Positions 1-55,231 of a DNA stretch of 64,000 nt are shown in pieces. The DNA comes from Anaspis maculata. Taxonomy: Eukaryota; Arthropoda; Insecta; Coleoptera; Scraptiidae. Where the stretch lies: contig OX421962.1 in assembly GCA_949128115.1 (NCBI GenBank), forward strand, positions 43,857,745-43,921,744, given 5' to 3'. Within the stretch, counting starts at the first letter, position 1. Every line of letters starts with the position of its first letter. Below the pieces are notes generated by a model, which was given only the letters and a program-made list of their open reading frames with translations, did not search any database and was not told the DNA's origin. Position numbers and translations under genes: made by a program.

Positions 1-1986
1 CTTATCCATTCATTTATCAAAGATAAAAACCCTCCGACAAAGATTTTTACCAGTTTTATTTTGCTGTCATTTATTTTGGAAACTTCCACTAAGAGATATT
101 TTTAGGTATACATTTGTTCAAACCAGAGATACGGCACTACTAGATACCAGTACTTCTCACAAGAGATGTACTATTGCGATGCCAGAGACGTGCTTCTATC
201 TTTTGAAATTTCACCAATCCAACGCAACCTTCGTGTTGTGTAAAGCGAGTAGGCACACCGCACACTAACCACTCGACATACGTTCATGTGCGAACTTGAA
301 TTCGTGATTGAAGACATATATAGATTTTATAGTGACGTACTAGAAGGAGATATAGAGCTTGATGAAATGTCGCACATGTGTTCATTACATGTCTTTGTTC
401 AATTTTATAGGGTGTGTTGGTATCTTGTAGTGCCATATCTCTGGGTCAAACTAATGCAAAGGCGAATGGGCACTCAGAAGGGGGACTTTGGCATAGTTAT
501 GGGACGCGCAGAGATCTCATTGCCTGAGACTCATTCACCGACTCACTGAGATGTCCCATTCCAAAAATCTTCCTTCCGAGCTGCTTTCGGTACTTGAAAA
601 CTCTACCCATCTACCTATATTTTGTACGCGATTGATAAGAGGAAGTTAGACTTTTGCCTCCCAAAACTAAAAGAAAAAGTTGTCCAGGAGCCCCTACCAA
701 CAAAAAAAGGTGGTCCATAGGGAGGCGCCAAATTCATATGGGCGCCAAAAATAGAGTTTGTTGTCCCAAAAAATTGTGCATCCGTCCCTACCAACCTCAT
801 ATGACCTCAAGGCTTAAGGTACCTACTATACCAATTGACGAGGAGAAGAAGGTGCAAGTCGAGATAAGGTGCTCAAATGTCTAATAAGGCAAATGAGTGA
901 GATGAAAAGTCTCTTTCTGCCATGGACCATGTGTCGCATAAACACGTAAAATTTGAACCATGGTGCCCCATGCGATGTTGGTGGTCTTTAAAGATACTTT
1001 GAAGATATGTTGGAACCCACAGAGGCTCGGCAAAATTTGTGGTATAGTGCTATAAAAGCATTCACCGGCGTCGGTGATGGTCCTAGCAGCGGGAATAGAC
1101 TGACGTTAAATAAATGAGAAAAATACACAAGCCTCGATGCTCAGAGCACTGGCAAATTTTCTTCGAATGTCGTTCTGTCATCACTAATCACAAGAATTCT
1201 TTGCGCTACCTGCCGGCGATCAGGTGAACGAATTCCGTGCAATCGCCCTGTAGGTGTTACGGTGTTACTTGAACCATTCTCTTCCGGTTGAGCCATCGAT
1301 ATCAATCATGCCAGGGGCGTATACAGGGTGAAAGAGGAATACGAAGTTTAACGTTGCCATAGCATCATTTTTAAGTTTTGAAATTATCAGGAGAGGAACT
1401 CTCTCGAGAGTTTCTATTAGCTGCCGGACTTTGTCCGTTCTTGAACAGATGTCGCGTAATAGCTACATAGAGAAACTCCCAGCTTACACATTTCGGCCAC
1501 TATTGCACCATTTATGAGTGTACCTAAGAGCCAGTTTTTAGCGCATTTCCCACCTTGATGAAAATCAACATTGCATCCGCTTTCGTCCATCTGTCTGTCC
1601 GTTATTGCAACTCGCCTGAACCAGGCTATTGCCTCTGCCACTGCCTAAATTTTCTCAACTCGCCTGCAACATATGTATAGACCGCTCCACACTAACTTGA
1701 AATAAAATTATTCTTGCAACTTCTCTTGTATGAGACCCAACTTCAAATTTTTCCATCATTGCGTAATTTTCATCCCCGAAACCAGTCTAGGCTGTATTGA
1801 AATCCCATAATTCGCCGCAAACATAGATCAAACCACCCTCAAACAACTTGAAAAAACGTCATTCTTTTTTGTCTTCCTACCGATTACCTTGCCTCTTTCA
1901 CACTATAATAGTATTGGCGTTCAACATACACAGAATATATTTTGTATGCCGCCGTTAACGCCTTGCCACCCTAAAGTGGAAACCGC

Positions 1987-2136
1987 CCTGGGGCCTTACC
2001 ACGATCAGTGGAATTGTCAAGTTAGTGACGTCACATTGCGTAGCAACCACCTCTCTGATAGGCTGCTGCTGAATCAGACTAGGCAACGTGACGCCACAAG
2101 CATAGAATTCTACTCATCATGATAGGGCCCCCAGGT
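1987..2136. mobile_element. short inverted-repeat element (MITE-like)
   Basis: The ends are imperfect inverted repeats (CCTGGGGCCTTACC against GGGCCCCCAGG). The inside has GTAGCAACC, a diverged CTGATAGGCTG motif and CTAGGCAACG. The elements at 6391-6520 and 29977-30118 have the same layout. No clear target duplication is visible. Confidence 0.4.
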
Positions 2137-2304
2137 TTCAGATAGAAAATGTGCCACTGAGACTCATTTGGAAAAAATGTTACTCCCGTACCGCAGTTTC
2201 CTATACTATATCATTCTTTTTATTTTAATTTCCTCGTTGGGTGGTGTTTCTGTAATCAGTAGCTGTTCTGTGCTGATATTTACTGAACAGTAGCATTGTC
2301 AGTT

Positions 2305-3105
2305 GTAATACACCGATAGGTGAGGTGTATTATCGCTACATCGAGGGGATCCGAGTGTAAATCGAGATGTAAGCGATAATATATCGAACCTAGAGGTGTA
2401 TTCGTTAAGACAATTAACCGAACCACACTGAAAATCTTCCTGAAGTGAAAACTGTTTGAATATTCAAGGTTGGTCATTCTGGAGGGGTGTTTTCACCAAT
2501 GACCTTGGTGGTAATACACTTGAACGACCTACTATTTTAAGAAGTGAGGTGAATTGTCGTATGTAATACACCGATAGGTGAGGTGTATTATCGCTACATT
2601 GAGGATTTTCACGAGGGGATCCGAGTGTAAATCGAGATGTAAGCGATAATATATCGAACCTAGAGGTGTATTTGTTAAGACAATTAACCGAACAACACTG
2701 AAAATCTTCCTAAAAAAGTGAAAACTACTTGAATGTTTGAGGTTGGTCATTCTGGAGGGGTGGTTTCACCAATGACCTTGGTAGTAATACACTTGAACGG
2801 CTTACTATTTTAAGGAGTGAGGTGAATTGTCGTATGTAATACACCGATAGGTGAGGTGTATTATCGCTACATCGAGAATTTTCACGAGGGGATCCGAGTG
2901 TAAATCGAGATGTAAAGCGATAATATATCGAACCTAGAGGTGTATTTGCTAAGACAATTGACCGAACAACACTGAAAATCTTCCTAAAAAAGTGAAAACT
3001 ACTCGAATGTTTAAGGTTGGCCATTCTGGAGGGGTGTTTTCACTAATTAATGGCCTTGGTGGTGATACACTTATACGGCCTACTGTTTTGAGGAGTAAGG
3101 TGAAT
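2305..3105. repeat. three-copy tandem repeat, unit about 272 bp
   Basis: GTAATACACCGATAGGTGAG recurs at 2305, 2563 and 2835. The units are about 90% alike along their length; the first lacks about 14 bp (ATTTTCACGAGG region). Each unit contains its own short palindrome (AATACACC ... GGTGTATT) and GCGATAATATATCG. Minus-strand open frames of 65-99 codons in the units are by-products of the repeat. Confidence 0.85.
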
Positions 3106-3731
3106 GTCAGTTAGAAAGGCACCTGCGACTTTTTCACCATCATAAAAAAGGCTTATAGTTCAACTTCTGATGCGTATTCACGAACGTATTCACATAAAAC
3201 TCATAATTTCATTAGGTATAAATATTTACTTATCAACTATCTCTGTTATTATTAATTATCAATAATTATTTAGTCATGTTCTGTGATGCGTTTTCCTTTC
3301 ATTTGTGATTAATTTTTAATGCCGCTTTTATTGCCAAACAATGTTTAAACTTGGTTTACAATGTCAATAATGTGAACCTCCTCTGGCACACTGAAGCGAT
3401 GTTTGATTTTGTATAGATAGGTATGCTGCTAACCACAACCGCAATCATGCAAGTTGACCCACAGTTCGGCAGTCGCGTTTAATAACGCACACATTGAAAT
3501 TATCAGGTGATCAAACCTGGCACGTATATGTATAGGTAGCTACCACACCGATTTTACTAGTTGTTGATTGTTATTACATCTCTTCTACCCTAGCGGTAAT
3601 ATTAATGCTTAATAAGGCTGAAGAGGAAAACTTCCTATCCGTGCTTGACTCTCTTTCGTATAATAGTAGTACTTACGATATTTAAAAATTTGTGAAAAAA
3701 AAAAGAAAAATAATTGATGTTTCTTTTACAG

Positions 3732-46545
<42,814 letters not shown>

Positions 46546-47040
46546 ACTTTCCAGTGTTCACTAGATACATGACCTAGGACAGTATCAGTGTCTGCAAAGC
46601 AGCTATTGAAACGAACATTCAAGACACGGGGAGCACAACAACTTCTGCTCAGTTCACTTTTTCTACAGAACAGAAGAAACATGACATTTTTGAATAACGC
46701 CTATTTAATTGTTGTAAATTAAATCTATCGTAGGTGCCGATGTACAATTGAAATATTGAGTAAACAAGCAACAAACATGCAAATTCACTAATTTTATTTA
46801 TCTAAACTATTATTAATTTTGTACCAAATGTAAACTACTTATAAGATGTTGGTTATTTGTTTGCTCAGATATATTGTTAATACCTATGTGTGTGAATTAA
46901 ATAGATGTATAAAATGGCACAAGTGATTCAAATAATACTTGATGATTTCTTTTCATTAATTGATGTTATTACGAAGAAAACGAGACAGATTACGTAGCAT
47001 ATTTTTCGTAATTAAATAAAATTATATTGCAAACATTATA
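46546..47040 (+). other. groucho: groucho 3' UTR
   Basis: About 0.5 kb of AT-rich sequence follows the stop without any foldback repeat. It ends near the only good AATAAA hexamer. The exact cleavage point is inferred. Confidence 0.6.
47015..47020 (+). terminator. groucho polyadenylation signal
   Basis: An AATAAA hexamer about 470 nt after the stop codon, followed by T/G-containing sequence (CCTTGCTTGTTT) at 47041-47052 that could act as a downstream element. Confidence 0.6.
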
Positions 47041-48049
47041 CCTTGCTTGTTTAATTAACCTTAGCATTAGCAATAAGTAACTGTTACGCCGTTTTCTATC
47101 TTTACGGTGTTCATGCAAAAGAAAGTTGTTTCGTTAATTTACGCAGGACATGTTTTTTTCCATTGAATAGCTCATTCATCTGTGTATTTACGACCAGTTT
47201 AGGGCTTGTACTACCTTGATTTCTGCTCTAAAACTTCCTGTCCAAGGTCATATCCTTGCTTCTTCCTTTTGATTTTAGGGTGGGTTTAGTCAGCTTATTT
47301 AGGCATATCGTTTTAATTTTAGCCATGAGCGCAGCATTGCTTGTAACCATACGGCTAAATAAGCTGACTAAACCCACCCTTAGTTCTCCCATTCATCCCT
47401 ACAATATTTTATCTACCCCTCTCTTTCTTACAGCATGACCTGTACATCTTGAATAGTTTTTATTATCACTGCTATTATGTTGTTTTTGTCTACGGTAAGT
47501 TCAGTTAATGATTGTAGGTACCTCGATAGTCGATTGTCTGGTAGTCTCCACTTTCTTCTTAATACGACCCACGAATTTTCCTCACAATCTCCCTCTCAAA
47601 AATCAACGCGTTGTCTCTTAGTCCGTCCCTCATTAAACGCCAGATTATTGTTTTGAGCATAGTTTCAACTTGATTCCTTTGCTGATTTTGTCCTGAACAC
47701 GTGATTCAGCGCACAGTAACTTTTATTTGCTTGAATGATTCAACTGGATATTTCTTTGGAAAGCACCGTTGTCGTCTGTTATCAGGGGTGCCAAATGGTT
47801 TTCCCCAACGTTTTTCTCCAGTAGGTATTATACGTTCAGTCGATTCTGCAGTATGACTGCCAGCATTTCATCCACTATGGACAGGAAAGTTATGCCCCTG
47901 TACCTCTAATTTTTGCACAATGTTCCATCTCCTGTTTACCTCTCATCGAATAATCCAAAAAACGAGATGTATGGTAAATAATGGAAAAAAATAGAAAATT
48001 TTCATTCGTTTTTTGAAATCTACGTACCTTAGTACAGGAATTTTAGCTG
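47041..48049. other. intergenic stretch after groucho
   Basis: It contains the MITE at 47278-47379. I see nothing else. Confidence 0.7.
47278..47379. mobile_element. MITE with TTA target duplication
   Basis: GGGTGGGTTTAGTCAGCTTA and TAAGCTGACTAAACCCACCC are inverted ends, with TTA on both outer sides (47275-47277 and 47380-47382). A 3-bp TTA duplication suits PIF/Harbinger-type transposition. It is a shorter relative of 38060-38225. Confidence 0.75.
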
Positions 48050-50135
48050 AAATATACCTCCAACCTCAAAAAAAACACTGTAGTCGTGAAAATCACAAGT
48101 TCTGTTCAGAATTTTGTGCTCTTTCCAAATTCTTGGGTTTCAGAAAAATCCCAGCGGAGGCTTTTTTTTAGAGCTGTCAAAAGTTTGAAGACTAATAATT
48201 CTGACCAATATCAAATCAAGCTCAATTTTTCATGAGATTTCAATTATACACAGCCATGTGGAGACTGCAAATATTGAGAATGAACATATGAACAATTCTG
48301 AACCAAACACGATGGAAAATTCCATACTTCTGTTGGAATATTTTGATTTTTTCTGTAAAATGTATATGATACAGGAAGAAAAGTAAAAAAATCGCTAAAA
48401 CTTCGGAAAAAATATGGACGTCCTGAAAATTTGATATTCTGTCCAGTCTTGAATGCCCTACTACAGACCTAAAATTGACAGAAATCCCATCCCTGGGTTT
48501 TATGTTATTGGAGGGGGGGGGTGATCAGTTGCAACTCAAAATGGAGGGGATGGAACACGTTAATCCATTGGATGCAAATGCATCGCAATTCGACGCATCA
48601 TATCTAGCTGATACCATTTTGGCACAAAAAGTTCCGATCATTGTTGAGGGGGCGTCGTGGGAGGGGCGGAGCTCGGCTAGGTGATTCTTTCTGTTTTCCT
48701 GGTCATATATAACCGATCACGACAAGTTTGGTATCTTTTCCGACTGAATTGAAACTCCTGACTTTGAATCCGATGTGTAAATTTGAATAGAAGCAAGTTT
48801 GAACAAGTTAACTTGAAAAAAATTGTTTTTTTCTTTGACAATTTTGACAGTTTTTTTTTTCACTGTTAGAGGTCTGTATCCCACGAAGATAGTTCATGGT
48901 CCATTAGATTCAAAGTGTCTTTTTTACGAAAATCATCCACTCGATGTACTATGTTGTTTTTGGATATTGAAAAATCAATTTGAACCTGTGAGTTGGTCCG
49001 GCGCGGTTTCTACTGATAACCAGAACACTACATCATGCACCTGCAAATAAAACTAGCTCAAACTATTGAACAAATGATAACTTATCTTTGAAAGTTTGAG
49101 GATTTCTGCAGAATTGAATTTGCTATAACATAAAACAAAATCGCTATGGATCGCTCTGCAGGGTTTTATAGTTTGGGCTATTTATATTTTCGGGTGCATG
49201 TTGTAGTGTTCTGGTCAGTAGTAGACACCGCGCCGGATCGACTCACAGGTTCAAATTGATTTTTTAATATCAAAAAACAAAATAATACGTTGAGTGAATG
49301 ATTTTCGTGAAAAAGACACTTGAATCTAATGGCTCTTAAAATATTTTCGAGGATTTCAGACCTGTAACAGTGAAAAAAAAACTGTCAAAATTGCCAAAGA
49401 AAAAAACAAGTTTTTTCAAGTTAACTTGTTCAAACTTGTTTTTATTGAAATTTACACATCGGATTCAAGGTCAAGAGTTTGAATTTAGTCGGAAAAGATA
49501 CCAAACTTGTCGTTATCGGATCTATATGACCAGGAAAACAAAAAGATCCACCTAGCCGAGCTTCGCCCCTCCCACGACCCTCCTCAACAATGATCGACAC
49601 TTTTTGTGCCAAAATGGTATCAACGAGATATGATGCGTCAAATTGCGATGTATTTGCATCCAATGGATTTACGGGTTACATCCCCTCCATTTTGAGTTGC
49701 AACTGATCACCCCCTCCAATAACTCCAGACCCCGGAGTGGGATTTTTGTCAGTTTTGGGTATGTAGTAGGGCATTCAAGTCTGAACAGAATGTCAGATTT
49801 TCAGGACGTCTATATTTTTTCCAAGGTTCCAGCGATTTTTTTACTATTTTTCCTATATCATATACATTTGACAGAACAAATCGAAATATTCCAATAGAAC
49901 TATGAAATTTTCCATCGTGTTTGGTTCAGAATTGTTCAAAATGTTCATTCTCAACATTTGCAGTCTCCACAGTAACTGTTCGGCATTATAAGTTTTCTGA
50001 TTTTTGACAGCTCTAAAAAAAAAGCCTCCGCTGGGATTTTTTTGAAACCCGAAAATTTGGAAAGAGCACAAAATTTTGAACAAAACCTGTGATTTTCACG
50101 ACTACAGTATTTTTTTAAGGTCAAAATCTATTTTT
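48050..50135. repeat. foldback element, 2.1 kb, almost no loop
   Basis: Complementarity runs from the outer ACTGTAGTCGTGAAAATCAC (48100) against GTGATTTTCACGACTACAGT (50089) through GAGGGGGGGGGTGATCAGTT/AACTGATCACCCCCTCC and AGTGTTCTGG-type segments. It reaches close to the centre, near 49090, so nearly the whole length is stem. Arms show scattered mismatches and short gaps. Confidence 0.9.
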
Positions 50136-50405
50136 CTTGGGCTACCTATGCTGAAACGACTTCAAGATCTGTCGAGAAAAATGCAGGACCTATCATCGTT
50201 GCATCCTCCCTTCAACGTCCTTGGGGTTGGGGATAATTATTCAACTTAATATAAAATCGAGTTGAAATAGGAATCAAATAAATTATCTTCAAAATTAAAG
50301 TCACCAAATAATGCAGCTAGATGTGGGGGCTGTGATCAACTGGGATCAACTATTTTTGGAGCGAACATTTCTTTCAAGGCCCCTTCCCCTAAATTAAGTA
50401 CAGGT

Positions 50406-51600
50406 ATACACCTTTATATGTGTCCCACGAAGTAATCGACATGACTTGAGGGAAGATTTACTTTTTCAAGGCCAATCAGAATCTGCATTCAAAATTTTTT
50501 TGACGTCTTCTGTTTCTGATATACCTACGGGTGATTTATGTGTTCCACCAAAAAGTTTGATTGGCCATATCTCAGGAATAGATCAATACAATCGACTGAC
50601 ATTTATTCCAACATTTATTCCGACTGGTATATTCCAAAAGCAAAGGCCTTTGTAGTGCCCTATTCATTTATAAAATAAGTACGGGACTGTACTCAAAATT
50701 TTGTTTTTCGAGTCTCTGTTGAAAAAGTCATCCTGTATAGATTTTTTCAAAATCTTATGTCATATTCGGAAACTTCATTAAACATGCTACAAAATGCGAT
50801 TCCTTAATTGTTTGGCACTAATTTAGCTGATTCGAAAAAAAAAAATTACTAGAGGTTTTTCAGGAGTGTTTTTGAAAATTTGATTTCAGATCACTCAAAC
50901 GCTATTCCAGATTGTCAAACAAAGTCACAATTTCAATTTTGCTGTTCTACCAAACTAAGGATAATTTCAGGAAATTTTCTGGAAACATGAATTTGGGTAG
51001 GAATCTGAGGTACCAAATTCATGTTTTTAGAAAATTTTCTTGAAATTATCTTTGGTTAGTTAGAGCACCACAAGGTTGAAATAACGACTTTGTTTCACCA
51101 TCTGGGATAGCGTTTCACTGATTGAGATTGAAATTTTTTTAAATATTTCTGAAAAATTTCTGATGATAGTTTTTTTTCAGATCAGCTAAATTAGTGCTAA
51201 ACAAGTAAGGAATCGTATTTTGTAGCATTTTTCATGTAGCTTCCGAATATGAAATCAGATTTTAAGAAAATCTATAGGGGATGTCTTTTTTAACAGAAAC
51301 TCGAAAAACAAAATTTTGGATACGATCCTGTAATCATTTCATAAATGATTGATTATTTATGAATTTACGCTACAGAGGCTCTTGGTTTTAGAATATACCT
51401 GCAAAATTTCAATCGATTCTATTGATCCATTCGTGAGATATGGCCAATCAAACTTTTCGGTTGGACACATAAATCACCCTGTATATCGGAAACTGGGGAC
51501 GTCAGGAAAATTTTGAAGGCAGATTCTGATTTGCCTCGAGCAGAAGATACATCTACCATTGAACTATGTCGGTCACTCCGTGGGACAGCCTTTTGTAGTA
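50406..51600. repeat. foldback element, 1.2 kb
   Basis: GTCCCACGAAGTAATCGACA near 50422 pairs with a complement at about 51555-51590. TTTGATTGGCCATATCTC at 50557 pairs with GAGATATGGCCAATCAAA at 51435, and GGGTGATTTATGTGTTCCAC with GTTGGACACATAAATCACCC. AATCACCCTGTA lies inside the right arm. Confidence 0.85.
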
Positions 51601-52963
51601 TAGGTGAATAAAATACAGATTTACCGAGAAATTCACACTATAAAATTCGTCGTTTATTTTCAAAAAATCATATCTTAAAAACCTCTTGATTTTCACCCAA
51701 CAAAAATTGATTTGATTGATTTGATTTTTGTAACAACATGAAAAACATGTGTTACAATTCTTTTTTGTGATACTCCTGCATTGCTTAACTCGCCGCCTCG
51801 CGGCTCGTTGAGCAAACTCAGTCGTATTACAAAAATCGTCATTGTAACACTAGTTTTACAATATACTATGGTATTGGTTTTCTTTTTCCGTCCTTTATAA
51901 AATTGTATTGTATAGTATAAATGAATGAGGAATCCCGTACGCCAGATCAACTGAGCACCACTACCGAAACCCGACAGACACGTGTTTCGACCTTATTTGG
52001 GTCTCATCAGTGTCGGGGTATTCGAGGCAGTGCTCAGCTATTTCAACGTACGGAATTACAAAAATTAATGACACTTGTGAGCTTGTCACTAAAATGTTCT
52101 CAAATTTTTCTCAGTAAGCTAATCTGATTAAAAAAAAAGTTGGGAAAGCAAATCAAGAAAAATTTATCAGAGATGCTTTTCACACCTTGGGGCATTTATA
52201 ACGCAATGGATTAAAGAAATACTAGTAATACTGTGAAGAGCATGTCTTACTTTCTGAAATTTGGCGCTATAACCACAGCCATCTACCCAGAATACTATCC
52301 ACGCAATTGAGATTCAAGTACTTATTTTTGAGGACTTTTCTGAAGAAAAACTCACACTTGTCAATAGTGTCTACCATATACCACCGTGTCTACATATGTT
52401 CGTAATCAGCATAGGAAACTTTATTAACTGCAATAACTAAGTACAGGGTGTCGCAAAAATTGAAATAATTTTTTCACCGCCCTTATTTATTATGAGGCAG
52501 GTACCTAAAGTATATGAAAATATGATAAATTTATTCGAAAACTACGGGAGTATCTGTTACAATTATTGTTGTGGTTACTGTCAGTTTCAGATAGCTAAAT
52601 ATAGGAGAATCGACATCCTGCGGGATATAATCGGACGAATACGACATTTTCACATATTTAGGCTGACCCCCTATTCTCAGAGAACACCGTGCAAGGAGGA
52701 TCCTAGTACAGTTCGAAAGTGTGGTCAACGTCAGCTGTCATTTCGGGTTTGTATCAATGTAGCCTCATGGCAACGGTGCTCTGACCTACACGTGCCTACA
52801 CCAACCGGAAGTAACCAAGTGGAAAACGCCCGTCATTTTGATCGCAGCGTTAACTTTAATGAACACCCCAACAGAATGGTCCTAAAGAGTTCCTGTGTAC
52901 ACTCCCGGTACACACCGAAGGAGTGTACCGAGTTTTCATAGCTCTAACATAAAATGTAGTATA
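51601..52963. other. intergenic, no gene recognised
   Basis: It includes TACAGGGTGTCGCAAAAATT at 52442, a lone copy of the foldback terminal motif with no partner I could find, and AT-rich sequence. The 149-codon open frame at 52492-52941 looks like no protein I know and is probably chance. Confidence 0.6.
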
Positions 52964-53528
52964 TCCTCTAACAGATCTGGGCAGTACTCGAGTACAAGTA
53001 CTCGCGAACACTGTACGCTAAGTACATTTTGGGTACTCTGTACCCGGTACTCGAGAATATTTTCAATAAAGTACTCGGTACGCGTACCCGTAACATATTT
53101 GGTAAAAGTACCCGGTACTCGTATCTCCCATGCGAGTACATTTTCCGAATACTTTATTCAAGTCTGGATTTGTCTATGTATGTGCGAGTGCGTTTGTTTT
53201 TTTTTACAGGGTGCAAAAGTAGTGAAGGCAGAATGCAACAGAATAGCTAATGTTACTTATAAAATATAAATTAATCAACTATTTTCATGTCTGATATGGA
53301 GAAAATCCAACAGGTCCTATATTCTTCATTTGATCCACTTGTTTCTAAAAAGAGCATGAGTAATTTTTTTTGCGATTTTGCCCTCAGGGTGATTCAAAAG
53401 TGTCGGACTACCTTGAGGGTGCGTTATATGGAGGTGTAGTAGAATGCTGAAAAGTTGTTGAAGAAATTCTACGTCTTTTAATTTTGAAGTTATGGGAAAA
53501 CAAAAGTTGGTCCTTCGATCGCTTCTAT

Positions 53529-53846
53529 TCTCGTTGTTTCAAAAGGTTTTAGCAAGTTGTTTATGGAAAAACTACAAAAATTTAGTTTTCTTTAAAAATT
53601 AAGCAAAAGAATTCTATTGAAACGAATTGTGTTTTATTGTACTGCACATAGGTTACAGGACCAATGTGACTGTTTGCAAGTACTTTAGAAAAATAGAATA
53701 ATTTTATTTTTAGAAAAAAATAATTTTCAGGATTCATGACTCACCCTGTGTACAAAACTGGAATTCATTACAGATTCAGAGGTTGATTTTTTGTACTCAT
53801 TGTTTTTCTATAAACAGTTTACTAAAATCATTTGAAACAACGAATA
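53529..53846. repeat. 318-bp palindrome
   Basis: TCGTTGTTTCAAAAGGTTTT at the left pairs with AATCATTTGAAACAACGA at the right, and GTTTATGGAAAAAC with TGTTTTTCTATAAAC inward. CACCCTGTGTAC lies inside. Confidence 0.65.
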
Positions 53847-55231
53847 TACAGGGTGGACCAGGTTTTAGTCGACAAACTTTGCAGGCTGATAGAGGATGAA
53901 AAAAGAAGTCGACTCACCCCAAAAAGTACATATCTAAAATGCATATTAAAAAAAGTTACAGGCCTTCAAAGTTGCAGAAAAAAAATTGTGAACAGCTTGA
54001 CCGATGTCGCTCAAATTTTGCACATATGGGTAACAAACACGTCTTCAGTGATTTCTTGAAAAAAATTCTGTCAGAATGACGCAGTGCAGTAGATAGGAGG
54101 GGGTACTAACCCTCTTACCCCCCTACTTTCTACGCCACTGAATATTTTGGTAAACTGTTGAAAGTATTGAATTTGGCGTTCAATTCTGAAGAGAAAATTG
54201 GCGTGTTATTGCTACATTTGGAGCAGCGGTTTCGGAGATATTTGTGTTTAAAGGTTCAAAAACATCGAATTACGCAAATGTTTCAAAATTCGAGCAAGCT
54301 TTGATCCATCAACTTTCAACTTTTTTTTCAATTTAAAGTTCAATGATCCATAATTTAGCTCGAGAAATTGAAAATTGGTTGTGAGAATTCATAATTTCAG
54401 CAACAATTAAATATTCAATAGGTAGGTACGATCGCACGCAAAATAAACGGAGACAGTGTTTCGCGCGGAGTGTACCGATTTGCTGAAATTTGGCTTGGTG
54501 TCACAGTGACAAGAAGGCTAAAATTCATAAAATCAGTACACTCCGCGCGAAACACTGTCTCCGTTTATTTTGCGTGCGATCGTACCTATTCACTTACTGA
54601 TAGTTGGGAAGTTTAGTAAGAAAAAGAACCAGGGGCCCTTTGTTTGTTATTGGTCACGTTACTGAAATTATGAATTCTCACAACCAATTTTCAATTTCTC
54701 GAGCTAAATTATGGATCATTGAACTTTAAATTGAAAAAAAAGTTGAAAGTTGATGGATCAAAGCTTGCTCGAATTTTGAAACATTTGCGTAATTCGATGT
54801 TTTTGAACCTTTAAACACAAATATCTCCGAAACCGCTGCTCCAAATGTAGCAATAACACGCCAATTTTCTCTTCAGAATAGAACGCTAAATTCAATACTT
54901 TTAACGGTTTTCCAAAATATCCAGTGGCGTAGAAAGTAGGGGGGTAAGAGGGTTAGTACCCCCCATATCTACAACACTGCGTCATTCTGACAAAAAAAAA
55001 TTCAAGAAATCACTGGACACGTGTTTGTTAACCATATGTGCAAAATTTGAGCGACATCGGTCAAGCTGTTCAAAGGTTATCAAGAAAAAAACAATTTTTT
55101 CCTGCAACTTTGAAGGCCTGTAACTTTTTTAATATGCATTTTAGATATGTACTTTTTGGGGTGAGTCGACTTCTTTTTTCATCCTCTATCAGCCTGCAAA
55201 GTTTGTCGACTAAAACCTGGACCACCCTGTA
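53847..55231. mobile_element. inner foldback with TACAGGGTGG ends
   Basis: TACAGGGTGGACCAGGTTTT and AAAACCTGGACCACCCTGTA are perfect inverted ends. Pairing continues through GTCGACAAACTTTGCAGGCT and on to AACTTTCAACTTTTTTTTCA/TGAAAAAAAAGTTG-type sequence. A smaller palindrome (54424-54594) sits at the centre. Confidence 0.9.
54424..54594. mobile_element. near-perfect palindromic MITE
   Basis: The 55-bp arms starting GTACGATCGCACGCAAAATA match their complements (ending TGCGTGCGATCGTAC) with one mismatch, around a spacer of about 55 bp. AGGTA/TACCT borders it on each side. The high arm identity suggests a recent insertion. Confidence 0.8.

Larger units (their letters stand above)
1..3731 (+). 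other. upstream intron or 5' flank of groucho
   Basis: There is no coding exon here that could supply the Groucho N-terminus. The stretch is AT-rich and unassigned except for a small inverted-repeat element at 1987-2136 and the tandem array at 2305-3105. Since the exon at 3732 starts at a phase-0 acceptor, this is most simply the end of a long first intron. Confidence 0.5.

Noticed and set aside
2280..3024. Three similar minus-strand open frames of 65-99 codons
   Set aside because: They are repeats of one another because they lie in the tandem 272-bp units. There is no start context, domain or conserved length.
2305..3105. CRISPR array
   Set aside because: The units are 272 bp, contiguous and without unique spacers, and the genome is eukaryotic.
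52492..52941. 149-codon plus-strand frame
   Set aside because: No recognisable domain, low-complexity-free but unlike any family I know, and bounded by transposon DNA. Likely a chance frame.
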